From: Methanobrevibacter sp.
GTDB taxonomy: Archaea; Methanobacteriota; Methanobacteria; Methanobacteriales; Methanobacteriaceae
DNA: 64,000 nt
Direction of reading: 5' to 3'
Assembly (NCBI RefSeq): GCF_017427765.1
Contig: NZ_JAFRSC010000027.1
Span: 55,061-119,060 of the forward strand
Positions 34,801 to 38,374 of this stretch are shown here, one piece after another (position 1 is the stretch's first letter; every line of letters begins with the position of its first letter). The notes beneath the pieces were generated by a model. The model did no database searches. It had not been told where the DNA came from and saw only the letters and a list, made by a program, of their open reading frames with translations. Position numbers and translations under genes: made by a program.

Positions 34801-34952
34801 GAGTTAGGAAGTGCGTATGAAGAGACATCATTATCAACTGACAAAACAGTACTGTCAGTGCTATTTGATCCGCTGTCAGCAGCAGTTACTGCCTGCAGTG
34901 AGAAAATAACACATATCAATAATATTATTGTCAATATCTCTTTTCTATTCAT
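7875..34952 (-). CDS. ALP1: 9,025-residue secreted adhesin-like protein with two beta-helix blocks and about 50 Ig-like domains
   Basis: A giant cell-surface protein, probably a stalked adhesin. Order: signal peptide (about 1-25, MNRKEIL then a hydrophobic core ending AVTAA); beta-helix block I (about 64-2,360) of GGAIY/GGAIDW...NxTFxNNxA rungs; a non-repetitive spacer (about 2,360-2,540); block II (about 2,540-3,930) with its own cap; a linker to about 4,090; then Ig-like domains of 85-100 residues carrying the YxGDxxY motif (Big_3_5-like) to about 8,970; a His/Gly-rich linker; and the anchor LSTYATGNP, a hydrophobic stretch and RRFRK. N-x-S/T sequons are very dense, suggesting N-glycosylation. 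The start at 34952 has a very strong ribosome-binding site (GGAGGGGG) 9 nt away. The frame is open throughout. ALP2 and ALP3 are paralogues downstream on the same strand map. The ligand is unknown; host glycans, protozoa or bacterial partners are possible. Confidence 0.95.
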   Translation of the reverse strand: MNRKEILTIILLICVIFSLQAVTAADSGSNSTDSTVLSVDNDVSSYALPNSESNDLVGNANEGSFTDLQGIVDGGSDITLIKNYTYNDATDSGLKTGVKITGTKTINGNGNVIIDGNYMSRIFFIAPGANVTLKGITFVNANSTILPNGDQTGHGGSIFANGEVHIDNCNFTDNTATYGNGAGVFIKGSGSTITNSYFSGNRAVNNGNDGIGAGAAVFIVDANNVKISHSTFVDNYAGLNGGAIASKDGFTNCTIINCTFEHNTANGSAGAVGMQSTNFKMYNSTFKYNEARGLFNVAGTTPYYPGNGGGIVVRAHDSYVYNTTFIGNTARLYGGASFLSNTTTDPTNNNTKYELCTFIDNTAGSNGGALYWVKGAHYGYVLNSTFTNNTANRSGGAIYWFGTIGNIKHSNFTNNTALGIFEDKDSYGTMTYGGNGGAIMWVGSDGTVYNCTFTTNDASNKGGAVYLQGSSEGLCNNTRFDTCTFISNVAGVNGGAIDWYHGARNGHILNSVFEDNIANRSGGAVFWSGIGGEIKHSNFTNNTALGIKEALDTYGDMTYGGYGGAVMWTGPNGTVDDCRFISNEAKYNEATNSGGRGGAIYLQGSATDNCTNTTFSNCNFTRNIAGTNGGAIDWHEGAHNGKVINSTFNHNIANSNGGAIYWRGHDGNITYSNFTNNTAKGVRPGSYGNIGDGGAIYWAGINGDVDNCRFIENEAIKNDDYIEGGRGGAVYLDCCSHGNKNTTFWNVYFENNVAGTNGGAIDWHDGAEDGSIDNGTFINNTAHRNGGAIFWHGQNGTIKNSRFTNNRATGTAWEYTYAITMGDVIIINVTNAGKININELIDTPQTGKLYVINQSLSSDINHFESYVYLGTDFKKLDEINITLSESIISPVDWGIDQYFGGDGGTILWNGNIGLVYNCSFVDSNSARRGGGAYMTGSDNITYNLCNFTNCTSGTNGGGVDWLAGANYGKIYNCIFNNTRAARSAGAIYYDGDYGEMKNITIINATNYGGSLLTSKDGKVKYAGWDSSHWDTNTTGGDAGAIMITGDHLYIYNATFTNCTSVGRGGAVFLQDNDNATFELCKFINNYAKGTANNTWANYTQERNESNDDTKVDYDLTGHGGAIAFDVNATNCKILDSKFYNNLGRRNGGAINFDQGSTNNTIRNCDFENNTVYDDGGAINFDHGADYCSIYNTTFTNNTGLGRFNSSTRGGTICLVGSNITIQDSKFILGRSFANVTEGANISKTDGGAIFLAGDDVNITNTLFDRCSAPNNAGAIEIVGDRTTLNNCTFTNCNATEDGGALYVEGLNCEIYNSTFEHNLAGDDGGAIIWKGDHGYVYNITCFDNKGISLNGSHSNGGTISLNGNNVTITKSTFIQSGALIAGGAIFATGNNVTISESHFERNNVSHTVVEQGKAYTTGGGSIYVFGNNSNIINCTFDMANGKEGGIIYVQGHNVTINYISTKRSFAVAGGAIYIAGENATILKSNITMTNSTTSSGGAIYILGANANISESYFAQCIGGKDSTSAVRYVDGGAIYVNGADATIEKSVFTKTNVSQAGGAIYVHGNNTHINDCNFTQSHARIGGIIYIDGPNAVINGSSLKMSSADTSGGAIYVNGTDATIEKSAFGMNNATNNGGAIYVEGNLANIKDSNFTIDIALTGNGGAIYVGGVNTTISGIKSNTTMAPNGQGGAIYVDGVNTVINGSSISRSQAINEGGAIYLNGDYSKIINSTIMQTSSSSSNGGAVYIKAVHATVKDSKFAMNNATNKGGSIYIEGAYASIINSTFNKTFARKGVTTYTKDNQGGAIYIAGNYANITESVFDSAVSAEGGAIYSKGSYSDISYSNFTNNLAQHNGGAIFWSGTNNDGSGANDNDILGCIFINNTAKAGGSSGTRGGGAIYYSENGAYSDIRDSKFINNTVQATDKADGGAVLWDKSSHGIIDHCTFDGNYITSTNLVGTTARWIQGGALFLRAKDNYTISNCVFENCWSAKEAGAVYLSVRDGKHLAEYNIILVNTTFINNTAKAGKYTNNNGGGALQVKECDYILIKNVTFINNTANQGGAVTLISPAGNHIYFNDCNFTGNNASFKDEGNVGGIGGSIWAQKNIILNNCTISDSYASQDGGGLYAASNIVSYINLTFINNLAGDKGGALYWSYGGATIEKMVFINNSANHGGAIYIPSKSVTVQNNNFTGNTAVEGGAIYVGQDEATIKNNNFTNNSAQRGGAIFEPDNYDYEISISSSSFDKNHADYGGAIYSGFKKERSITSCNFTSNYAIDGGAIYINNSNQQIQSCIFDGNNATGNGGSVYVHHKDISNINIIDTTFKNSHAANGGAVYNGGWKSANLIINNNTFIKNTAIYNGGAVLYIINEHKYRDYNNFDTLGHIDPVSKRTDLCATESSTHFIVTSLFLDNTDYELLIRNVSDRQAPVITVILSKPGDVDTDSLKLIVNITNETFFKQIVVDPSNIVSHYNEVYDFVYVDIDEGLKIGETYNITVGFYDGNYMYKETSLQNLTAYGDTIGDFQILQYAIMGNITQQKDKTDVYVINLTKSYRFTRDDFNKRYDWSCMNLTADFIDKPLIIYGNGWTLDARGFSRIFNITASNITFVNVNFVNGNASGKYGDDIDKGGAIFWAGGNGTLDNCLFENNTASYGGGIYYNSTAPDCIIINTTFEKNSAIYNGGAIDCNASNMGLYDTTFTTNYADTGAALCREINATGGHGFNNTFRSNVALTNGSALAWINANKIHIDTYYFYDNVAGNSGGAIFVGEGSANCEIVNCIFDNNKVVNDTGGHGGAIEWYSEEGLVLNSTFTRNSAYHGGAVYVGFGSKKINVTNSTFRENIAVAEGGAIGIEASAVYISESKFYYNNATTGGAVYVGGQGTTNNINASVFVGNKAKDGMGGAINWVASSGNITYSNFTSNCADYGGGIYLGGKSDNSSISHCIFTNNSAKYYGGAIDSNATRMNLTHTIFDSNTAQFGAALCREVNAKGGFGENVTFINNHAYVAGAALGWMDSVNITIRNYTFINNSADIGGGAIYVGADSHNCSIIDCNFENNYVTNVTDDWNDEFSWTAWDGTPMYYGVSVAPSPDLIGQIVMEGDSTVYYYADGYYPSDLLGLGGAVTCIGSNATIINSNFTNNTAKLGGAFYAGAASGNTIINGTIFKDNIAKENGGAIYLRASAVHVDDSEFYNNLAINGSAVYVGGVGTANKIHTSIFEGNNATDRGGAIYWRAYEGEIFESNFTNNRATYGGAIYLNGVSNNTIIVNSTFKFNNATKNGGAIECNASNIGIYNLTFESNYAGEYGAALCRESGATSGHGTNNTFIANHAGIAGAALAWMGVDNININYYYFYENTADHSGGAIYISDDSDNCIINHSVFRGNNITNGTGGHGGAIDIVGDNATIVNSNFTNNNAYYGGAIFAGNSSGNTNITNVTFTRNNAVNMGGAIEITGSGVTLNDTRFYFNTAGQHGGAVYVGGEGTTNKVYYSVFEDNTAGDHGGAIDWLAYAGEVKYTNFTRNNALYGGAIYLNGVSSQSLISDVIFTSNTATENGGAIDCNSSNMGLFNTLFEYNTAKYGAALCREADATSGFGVNNTFIANTATISGAALAWLGVDNININNYTFSDNVAWQSGGAIYVAYDSDNCTVRNSTFKNNQVVNLTTGRGGAIDWIGTNGTISDTIFISSFALNGGSVYVDENSVNFYVVNTTFESSGALGSGGSISLHADNATIIDSNFTYSFASRHGGAVSVENVNNLTIDNIIVGYTTGSGHVDASNQLYGEGGGLYLINSTLVNISNSKFDNIRSSANGGAISAINTNDSVVSNISSYNEFAFGNGGAISWINSDNVTIDSSNFTKTRADGHGGAIFLNDTTNIAVKNSIFDTASAPTGNGGAIYVNGNVTVDSSKFADCSAQDDWGGSIYFHDGNSTVFNSTFKGYDAIWVYKNATAYLTKNNITGPNPNKNMTFLEKDYDSTLNPVLYAVWNDGTLYLEKNNFDYVIFNNGTIKTQTYMDIFSNQSLEKEWNSSFSFWANITDDNLNTIISVSSLGTYNNLQGESVLYNMSYNRYDTNLYFQNKFVIYGKDNGLPNCTMRPGTIYVKMPTNMTLTNSSVEHEDITFTATMQTKYLSNFTVNGQEITFRFESKEGVVLNVTTIAGCPDQWDKIISELVKNHMHIGTYTVTATYAGDDYHFGSEAQMTLILESHPIELMIEVADIYYGETLICNVNSTAYNTENGFLILRINGKEVATKIKLAANGTNVTRISYDAYKDIINQTGTYTMSVMFNNGTYYEYNLNFTTFNVKKLNTTMQTTANTTITVGDDEVVKVVLTPSIDVGKDVSGFVKITINGKKYIEEIENGQVQFNIPNLVSGTYTDIPVEYMGDDFFAKNSTKITFTVNKQTSYVFDVKVDNITYGDNAVIRVKVPTDATGNVTIYVNGTNKGTIDVKDGSTELVIKGLGGGEYVVNVTYNGDSNYAPGDNNNTKFKVSQYSNWDMTIIGNYKPYGEDTTFSISNIPLGIKGNLTFNIDGVKYNASINAGKATLTLNNLSAGKHNATVSYAGDANYSNKTKKFFPEIPKATPTITLTQNGKDIIAHVTGKTTGDVTFTIGSDEYTVDLTNGDATLVGKLDYGENVVTATYNGDKNYTKADVRASFTVDRLPSLVNVTVANTPYGSPVEILVQAGAGQTGSVKIEINGNTYMDELDNAGKATFHISGLTVNDYTVTVHYNGDHVYSTNDNLTTFKVTPAELTVDMTAIDVTVEDNPTFIINSINSDFTGNMTIKISDVKYDDVVKTIVQISKLPAGDYHAEVKFYGDDNYNEKTLTVDFTVSRVNPTINVNIADVTYPNKAVAQITVDNKANGTVKVTIGTQEFTGSVSKGIGSVDLTGLDAGTKVAVINFTSTDNYNNNVGISESFTVNQASSSIDITVNDEYKVGQEIEITLTPHGSQGAVTVTINDVTQTVDNNKVTIPAGLDEGTYTIIARLAEDTNYGSAANSKVFNVVKNTINLTVDVGSNAHVGDDRTVTVTLNVTDATGDVIISVNNANYIAHINNGVATLDLKDLENITYNIKASYYGDDKYLANESNEASFNVSKHAVEIGVVVDSPITLGESSTVTITMAPSINATVALTVGNATYNRTYNVVVINGVGKYDLFGFANNGTYDVNVTFAGDKKYLSSNKTAQLVVNKVSNYDLDVYVSDINLGDDETILIVLPADADITKLVVKVDGNEQPNSAITMTNGFATVIVGGLSVGDHEVNVTYRGDDKYGPKENNSNIFKVSQGEGSMSLDVDNDTYGKYTTITVTLLPDVTENVTITIDGVSYSRKPNQGIVTLSLNNLSGGLHLVTAVYPGDVQYKYDSKTKVFTVDRNESTIDVKFTTPAPAGEGVLFNVSMGQEIDGVAILTVGDQTFNVDLTKGNGSQIVYGLMNGNYDVKVEFAGNENYTGSSSSIKQLVVSKATTTVSLSDVTIEDGDVATILITVTDGATGIVNVTVNGITRSIGLINSKATVYVPNLRNGTYSITVKYGGDDKHSASENTAHSIYVNKISNYAFTVIASDTVVGGKSTVTVYLPSDANGNITINGKTAKVNGGKATIVLNKEDTAGEKTVAVSYALDSKYADKSGVVAHYNVDKAHTSVEIAVNSLYVIDGTVTITLTQVNGTATVKINGNDYTVDNNQVTFTASVPDEYTVVATIAENDNYYGSSDTKVFNIVKASSNILIGVKDICKVGETIEITLTKVNSTADISVTIDGKSYNVVGGNKVYVSDLLEGNHTIVANLAGDGKYESATNFKVFTVVKNNLTVTLSDVGTINVGSPVTFTATLNETAIGEVIFNINGVNYIASINGKTATCTYTPADNTTLDVVATFVGNDKFNANSSALKQYAVSRVASQVSLSDVTIEVGEVAKIEITVTNGATGVVNVTVDGKTQSVGLVDSKATVLVTGLTYGEYPIAVKYLGDDKYADSQNNNFKVFVNKVSVYDFTVVASDTIVGGNSTVTVYMPSDADGNITVNGKTAKVVGGIATIVLDAETSAGQKSVSVTYGHDSKYADNSAGVEATYNVGKATSAIVITVNNEYNAHEGIEITLTPINSTGEVTVTINGAPYTVSGNKVTILAGLTEGTYTIVANLTGDANYEAAHNCTVFKVVKDDLTIAVSPTSVPADIYVGSEVTFTANLDKSVTGDVVFNINGANYTIHIVNSNAAECKYTPVNNATLTVVATFTGNEEYNSKVSAPQTFTVNRVATTVVVGFNSPITAGSDVLVNVTMSPEITGYVTLTVSTPGSEDKTYRVAVIDGYGEYPITNLANATYSIKAEFAGNAKYADSTSDVKTLLSNKVVTGLSISIDETSINVGENATVSIELLTESNKLLRMNAIVTVKVNGNNHTVGLVDGKGNFTLTNLADGTYTITAVFAGNDYYTQSTSTDETLTVNKIATEIKVTVKEPVTYGNDAIIIVELDANINATVKLIIDNDKEYNVGLVKGKGGFNASGLSSGAHNVKVVFAGDNKYVGDDDTKDFTIGNATLSADVTGLNVTVKENAQFVINVTDEFKGNVSIKVGDAVLYNGTVKSLINTTVKLPAGEKTAIVTFYGDSNYNKLTLDDIEFTVSKVTPVIESSIDDTNYPRDVIAIITVGNNAKGIVNITVDNKTFTGIVSGGVANVVMKGLSAGYKNATIKFFSSDDYNNNATSSDKFIVYPNNSLLEILECGDTYKVGDDVTFKVKTYNSTGDFVIYINGEYYRTYSYESSRIYDINLGPKAEGTYVIGIILDGDENYTGYLASGLPTTKTINVVKNNLSITVNDTTVPTTIVVGSPVNITANLNVTVTGDVIFTINGANYTVHVDNKNVAVYQYTPVNKDMITVVATFAGNDKYNSNVSGQKQFEVNGIGTEINVTVGTPLTYGNDALITVEMNVTINTTVKLDIDGKSYNVAIVNGKGGFNASGLSSGPHNVVAVFAGDDIYAGDDYSTSFTIDNATLDSEVTALNVTVAENTMFIINVTDEFKGNVSIKVGENVLYNGTVKSLIKAAKLSAGVYTATVVFYGDDNYDELTLNDVKFNVSRVTPEITVTIDDVTYPDKAVAIINVGNNANGIVNVTVGSKVFNGTVSNGVAKVNLTGLAAGSSKVATVKFTSTDGYNFNATATAKFNVNKANSTVVIGVDEFYAYNETIIINLTTTGSDGALNVTINGKNYEVNNKQVIIEKLTAGKYTVITSLAGNENYTAAINSTTFTVIQAATSISIDVNAVYKVDEGIIISLTPVNSTDLTVTINGKSYTVDNNKVNITGGLEAGEYIVNAVLAGNENYTGSEDTKTFKVVKLQSQLTINVSDITVGQTETINVNVTAGATGQVVITVDGKDYYTEINGEYATLKLDNLTNGTHKVQVKYLGDKKYNESTGQDIFTVNKIESSIKVEVQNITLGDVAAVNITVITDATGNVTIEIGSEYKQTVGVVDGKFSVIVPGLTVGNKTVKVTYNGDGRFLSITDTANFTVGKSAVGMNIVAQNVTYGEKVPVTVFIDGEGTITIKYDDGEETKDIENGKVEFEVDLGAGNYTINVTYNGNDNVNTTSASVDVSVAKADPNIKVEVKDIVYGDVEYIIITSNAPGNVTVKINGVEEVAELTLENGHYVLRATRGSTTYNGKSTVDVYNLEAGNYVVDVTYNGDENYNKRTVTADFDVVKDNTTVSVERDDSMNIRESQVINITIDNANASGKAIISIDGENHTVDMSNGVANFTIKDLASGNHTVTVFYEGDGNLTGSWTQFNIEVTKLDADVDVTISNSTVGGKQTITVEVPSDATGQVLIDINDNHYYANVTDGKAILVLDTLPADNYTVNVTYLGDENYTGKSDTASFKVTKNNSTVNITPQTISVGENEVITFTLPDDATGNLTVTVDGKSYSVPVSGGNGTLTIPNLKAGNYTIDVTYNGDDKYASNTNSTSFEVVKATVSPDDIKVVDLGNSTVVVIVPSDLTGEISVTLGDETYNATIENGTAVITLDNITPGAHDINVTYSGDANHADASTTAKISVDKSQTPISVSVNPIKVGETATVVVELPENAAGSVTIEIDGVKYTTDNITGGKAIFEIENLTNGTKTIAVDYSGDDNYVANHTTATINVSKVTPDVGIKITDDGNDVIIDVTAPEDATGVVLIDIDGTGYYVNLTEGKGQLYVSDLTSGKHDISARYPGDDKYSSTSENKSVEIAKLPSDVSVKVDNITYGDKAIIEIAVPEDATGTVTVTVDGKPYTANVTGGKAIVVAPDLKAGNYTVDVAYSGDDNYLPSANNDTVLEVSKVKVTPDDIKVVDQGNGTVAVVVPNNMTGDVTVKLGNDTYTTHIENGKAVINLDNATPGTQDIEVIYSGDENYDGTSTTAQVTTPKAEAPISVDVKDIGVGDKAIIVVNVPEDAKGTVTLEIDGVKYTTDNITDGKATFTIDKLTDGTKTIAVEYAGDNKYLPNHTTSSITVYKVHPEMEISVVDTQVGENVVVKVELPQDATGQILIDIDGVGYYVNVTNGIGIAEIPRIPGGNYDVNVTYTGDDKYDSGSARVAVNVSKVESFVIPTAIDINAGELEEITLVLPSDATGRVTVIIDGAKFDFNLDTDALAIAEGNGGVYSVAVDGGEGKLVVGGLTKGEYVVSVQYEGDSKYLPSTNSTKFIVNQTKSDVEVDNGGNGSVVVVIPEDASGNVTVVVDGKNTTGSVENGTVNINLENATPGKHNISVVYTDSTGKEYVINSTVVVPKYQTPMTVEVSDAKVGQPVEITVSVPEGVSGNITLEIDGKSYSSPVINGKAKYSVEGLSNGGKTLIVKYGSDENYVANVTTAQFEVSKTASKINASSKDIVVGKDETITVTVPKGATGRVLVTINNVGYYGTVVNGKANIIVPNLPSGKYNVRINYEGDDKFMPSTTTTSFVVSKSKSSSVSVSADDITEGQDANIVVKVPAKATGKVTIVVDGKAYTKSVKDGKSAFVVSDLTKGVYTIKAHYSGDKNYNSSDDAGSIKVYAKGHDGGHNKHHASAASEGIELSTYATGNPIWALLLILLAIGSTQLRRFRK
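8000..22690 (-). repeat. ALP1 Ig-like domain tandem array
   Basis: Coding repeat of roughly 50-55 Ig-like units (estimated from length, not counted exactly) of 255-300 nt, each ending in a YxGDxxY strand and a linker to the next V/I-x-V-x-D/N start. Units are diverged and carry different sub-types (for example TLSDVTIE, ASDTxVGG, NDEYKVG), some of which recur in fixed order as larger duplicated blocks. Confidence 0.85.
23220..27340 (-). repeat. ALP1 beta-helix block II
   Basis: Coding repeats of the GGAIY-x(n)-NSTFxNNxA type. The block opens with its own N-cap (YVINLTKSYRF, then IIYGNGWTLDARGFSRIF and ITFVNVNFVNGN at about 27100-27340), which resembles the cap at the protein's N-terminus. 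It ends before the non-repetitive linker near 23200. Confidence 0.8.
27860..34760 (-). repeat. ALP1 beta-helix block I
   Basis: Right-handed beta-helix (Chlamydia-PMP-like) coding repeats. Toward the N-terminus the rungs are grouped in super-units that recur every 381-405 nt: the GGAIDW-type rung (gcaccaccat on the plus strand) begins at 32674, 33061, 33466 and 33847 (gaps of 387, 405 and 381 nt, that is 127-135 residues). Confidence 0.85.
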
Positions 34953-35008
34953 AATACACCCCCTCCAGTTTATAACACATGTTAATTAATTTAACATGAC
35001 ATGGAGAG
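34953..35008 (-). promoter_or_regulatory. ALP1 5' leader with possible ribosome-binding-site sequestering fold
   Basis: Reading on the minus strand: CTCTCCA (35008-35002), a perfect inverted repeat CATGTTAA/TTAACATG (34998-34991 and 34985-34978, 5-nt loop), then the ribosome-binding site TGGAGGG (34967-34961) and the ATG at 34952. CUCUCCA can pair with UGGAGGG over 7 bp (one G-U), which would enclose the hairpin and hide the ribosome-binding site. The same plan occurs before ALP2. Fold and regulation are inferred. Confidence 0.45.
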
Positions 35009-35039
35009 TCTATCGTGATATCTATTTAAGTATTTACTC

Positions 35040-35046
35040 ATATATA
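35040..35046 (-). promoter_or_regulatory. ALP1 TATA box
   Basis: TATATAT on the minus strand, 38 nt (start to start) before CTCTCCAT, with ATATCAC in between at the expected transcription start zone. Spacing is identical at ALP2 (58468 to 58430), which supports the call. Confidence 0.6.
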
Positions 35047-35637
35047 AGGTTTACTTTTAACAAATTTGTTAAAATAATTAAAATCATTTCATAAATAGAT
35101 AAAATAAATAAACAATTGTTTAATCAAATGAATTTGTACCTAATCACTTTTTAAACACATTTCTTTATACTAAAAATTATTAATTTAGGAATACCTAAAA
35201 ATAAACAAAAGAAACAATATCCGAATAATATTAAAAACGATTTAACCACCCAATCATACTTTAGAACATATTTTCTAAAAATTAGAATAAAATAAACATT
35301 GTTTAATTATAATGTTAAAATTGAATACAAAATGTATAAAATAATGAAAAATTATATCTAAAAAAATAAGAATTAAACAAAATATTAAATGTTGTAATCG
35401 ATGCAAACAAGTTAATTTTTAAGTAATAACATTATAATCATTTACTACAAAGCAACATTAACTATCAGCAACTATACATTTACAAAAAAATGTTTCAATA
35501 TATAAAAACAAAATTTAATTTGAAAAACATCACAGGATTAATTTACAGCCAAAATAAAATATTTATGAATTTTTTTTATAAAAATAACGAAAAATTAGCA
35601 AATATATCTATAAAAATTTTCATATTTTTATTATCCG

Positions 35638-35735
35638 ATGTGAAATTACTTCGATAACGATTATAAAATTGTTGCATCGAAAAATCTCTTTGGGACTGGG
35701 AATTAAACTTGAAATTTCAGGCAAAAAAACAATGC
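35638..35735. other. Structured element in the ALP2-ALP1 gap, possible small RNA or regulatory site
   Basis: TTCGATAACGAT (35650-35661) pairs with ATTGTT (35668-35673) and ATCGAA (35676-35681): a 12-bp stem with one G-U, a 2-nt bulge and a TATAAA loop. It is flanked by TGAAATT (35641-35647) and AATTTCA (35713-35719), which could close an outer stem, and by AGGCA/TGCCT (35719-35735 area). It is clearly less AT-rich than its surroundings. Strand and function are unknown. Confidence 0.3.
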
Positions 35736-35833
35736 CTCCAATAATTTTTTCATATCAAATATATTAAAATATACAATAGATTCCATATCCAATCAAAAAT
35801 AAAAAAATATACATGAAAAAACACTCGATTCTG

Positions 35834-35885
35834 ATAACTACCCCTATATTAGATAGTTATAAATAACCCTAAAAAAATAAAAAAA
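35834..35885 (-). terminator. ALP2 termination region
   Basis: Directly after the ALP2 stop come two T7 runs on the minus strand (35879-35885 and 35871-35877). Further on, ATAACTA (35834-35840) and TAGTTAT (35854-35860) form a 7-bp stem with a 13-nt loop. Confidence 0.55.
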
Positions 35886-38374
35886 TGGAAGATTATTTTT
35901 TTAATCTCCTAATTTGGGAAACTCCAACTGACAATATAATAATCAACAGGATCAGTATCGGATTTCCTGTTGCATATTCAGACAAAACAATTCCCTCACC
36001 AGAGTGATTGTCACCACCATTAGAACCGTTGCCATCCACATCAATTGTAGTAACAGTTTCATTGCCGGAGTAATTTTTATCTCCAGAATAAATCACTTTA
36101 ACTGTATGTTTACCTTTAGATAATCCCGGAATATGGAATACTGCTTTACCATTGACTACAGGAGCAGTGTATTTTTTACCTTCAACAATTATTGTTACAG
36201 TTCCTGTAGCATCCTTTGGAAGATTTACAACAACACTTGCGTCATCACCTACTTCAATATTATCGCCTTTAGCTGAAATAGGAGTGCTTGTCCTGACATC
36301 AATTGTAGTGACTGTTTCATTGGTAGGATAGTTTTCATCTCCGGAATATATGACATCAACCATATATTTTCCTTTAGACAATCCAGGAATATTGAATACT
36401 GCCATACCTTTATCTACTTTAGTTGAATATTTTTTACCTTCAACAACTATGTCTACAGTTCCTGTAGCATCCTTTGGAAGATTTACAACAACATTAGCAT
36501 CATCACCTACAACAATATCATCACCTTTAGCTGAAATAGGAGTATTCTTATTAAGAACACTGAACTCTACAGCAGTATTGCTTGGCAGGTATTTGTCATC
36601 ACCTTCATAGTACACATTTGCATCATATTTTCCGGCCGGAAGATTAGGAATAATAATTTTGGCTTTGCCGTTTACAACAGTTCCATAGTAGCCTACCTCA
36701 CCAATAGTGACAAGCACACGTCCTGTTGCATCACTTGGAACGGTTGCAGTGACTATTTCATCACTTCCAGTGTGAATGTTGACTGCAGAAGCAGTTATAT
36801 CTGATGGAACTTTCAATACTTCAAATTGGCCGGTAGTTGAGTTCCATTCATAATCATCACCATCCTCATATTTGACTGCAACGGTTTTGTTTCCGGCTGC
36901 AAGTCCTGTGACATTGAATATGGCTTTTCCGTTAACCACTTCTGTTGAGAATTTCCTACCATTGATTTCAATTGTCACTATTCCTTCAGCATTTTCCGGA
37001 ACGCTTACAACCACAACAGCAGTTTCACCCACATAAATATCTTCAACTGAAACGCTTATTGGAGTTTCATATTTTGGAATATTGACAGATGATTCAACAG
37101 TTTTACTTGCATATGAATCATCACCTGAGTATTTTATTTCCATATCATGTATGCCCGGAGTCACATTTTCCAGATAGATTACGGCTTTACCGTCAGATAT
37201 GTCTGCAACATATGTCTGGTTTTCAACGATGACTGTTACATTTCCTGTTGCATTTTCCGGAACTTCAACAACAACAGTTCTGTTTTTATAGTCAATTACC
37301 TCAATATCAGCGGCTACTTTTGATACTAAAAATGTGGTAGTGTTGGAACTTGAGAGGTATTTGTCATTACCTTCATAAAGCACACTTACAGTATATTCTC
37401 CTTTAGGAAGTCCTGAAATGGTTAGTTTACCTCTACCGTTATCTACCGCTACAGTGTATATGTCGTTTGCATCAACGTGAGCGGATAATGTACCATCCTC
37501 CAAGTTGAAGTGATATTCCTTACCGTCAACAATTACAATCAGAGTACCAGTTGCATCGCTTGGAAGTATGAATGTGATTACTTCATTGTCTCCAACGCGA
37601 ATGTCGTGAGCGGATGGAATAACGTAAGACGGGATTTTTGACACGTTAAATGATCCGTTGTTTGAGCTTGGCAGGTATTTGTCATCACCGACATATGTAA
37701 GATTTACATCATAAACGCCATTAGGCATGCGAGGAATTTCAGCAACACCAATACCATGAGTTACGTTTACATAATATCCTACACCGTCAATGTCAATAAG
37801 TACCTGGCCTGTAGCATCTTCAGGAACAATTACTGTGATAATTACATTTTCACCCACTTCAATGTCGGTTATTGTAGCATTTACATATGAATCTGCTTTA
37901 GATACTGTTAGTCTGGATGTAGTGTGGTTTGAAAGATAGTTATCATCACCATCATACTCAACGGCAATTGTTTTAGTTCCTGCAATAAGGTCTTTGATTT
38001 CAAAGGTTGCTACACCGTCATTGATTTTTGATGAGTATTTTTCACCATCAATTTCAAGAGTTATGTTTCCGGATGCTTTATCTGGAACATTTACTTTGAT
38101 TATTGCTGTATCTCCAACTTTAATGTCCTCAACAGTTACAGATATTGGAGTTCCGGCTTTAGGAACATTTACGGTTGAATTGACTGTTGTAGGATTGTGG
38201 CTTTCATCACCTTCATAGATTACAGTGATGTTGGTTTCACCTGCGGTGATGTTATCTAAAGTAATTACAGCAGTACCGTTGATTACTTCACCTGTGAAGT
38301 TCTTATCACCGACTTTAATTGTTACATTACCGGAAGCGTTGTCCGGAACAACAACTACAACAGTACCGTTGCCT

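Larger units (their letters stand above)
34953..35892. other. 940-nt non-coding region between ALP2 and ALP1
   Basis: Contains the ALP1 leader and promoter (34953-35050), a stretch of very AT-rich DNA with no recognisable feature (about 35050-35640), a locally structured and less AT-rich element (about 35638-35735), and ALP2 termination signals (35834-35885). I find no ORF worth calling. Confidence 0.6.

Noticed and set aside
7875..34952. Artefactual giant ORF
   Set aside because: It has a real signal peptide, strong ribosome-binding site, coherent domain order, anchor and terminator, so it is coding. Only the exact repeat number could be affected by assembly.
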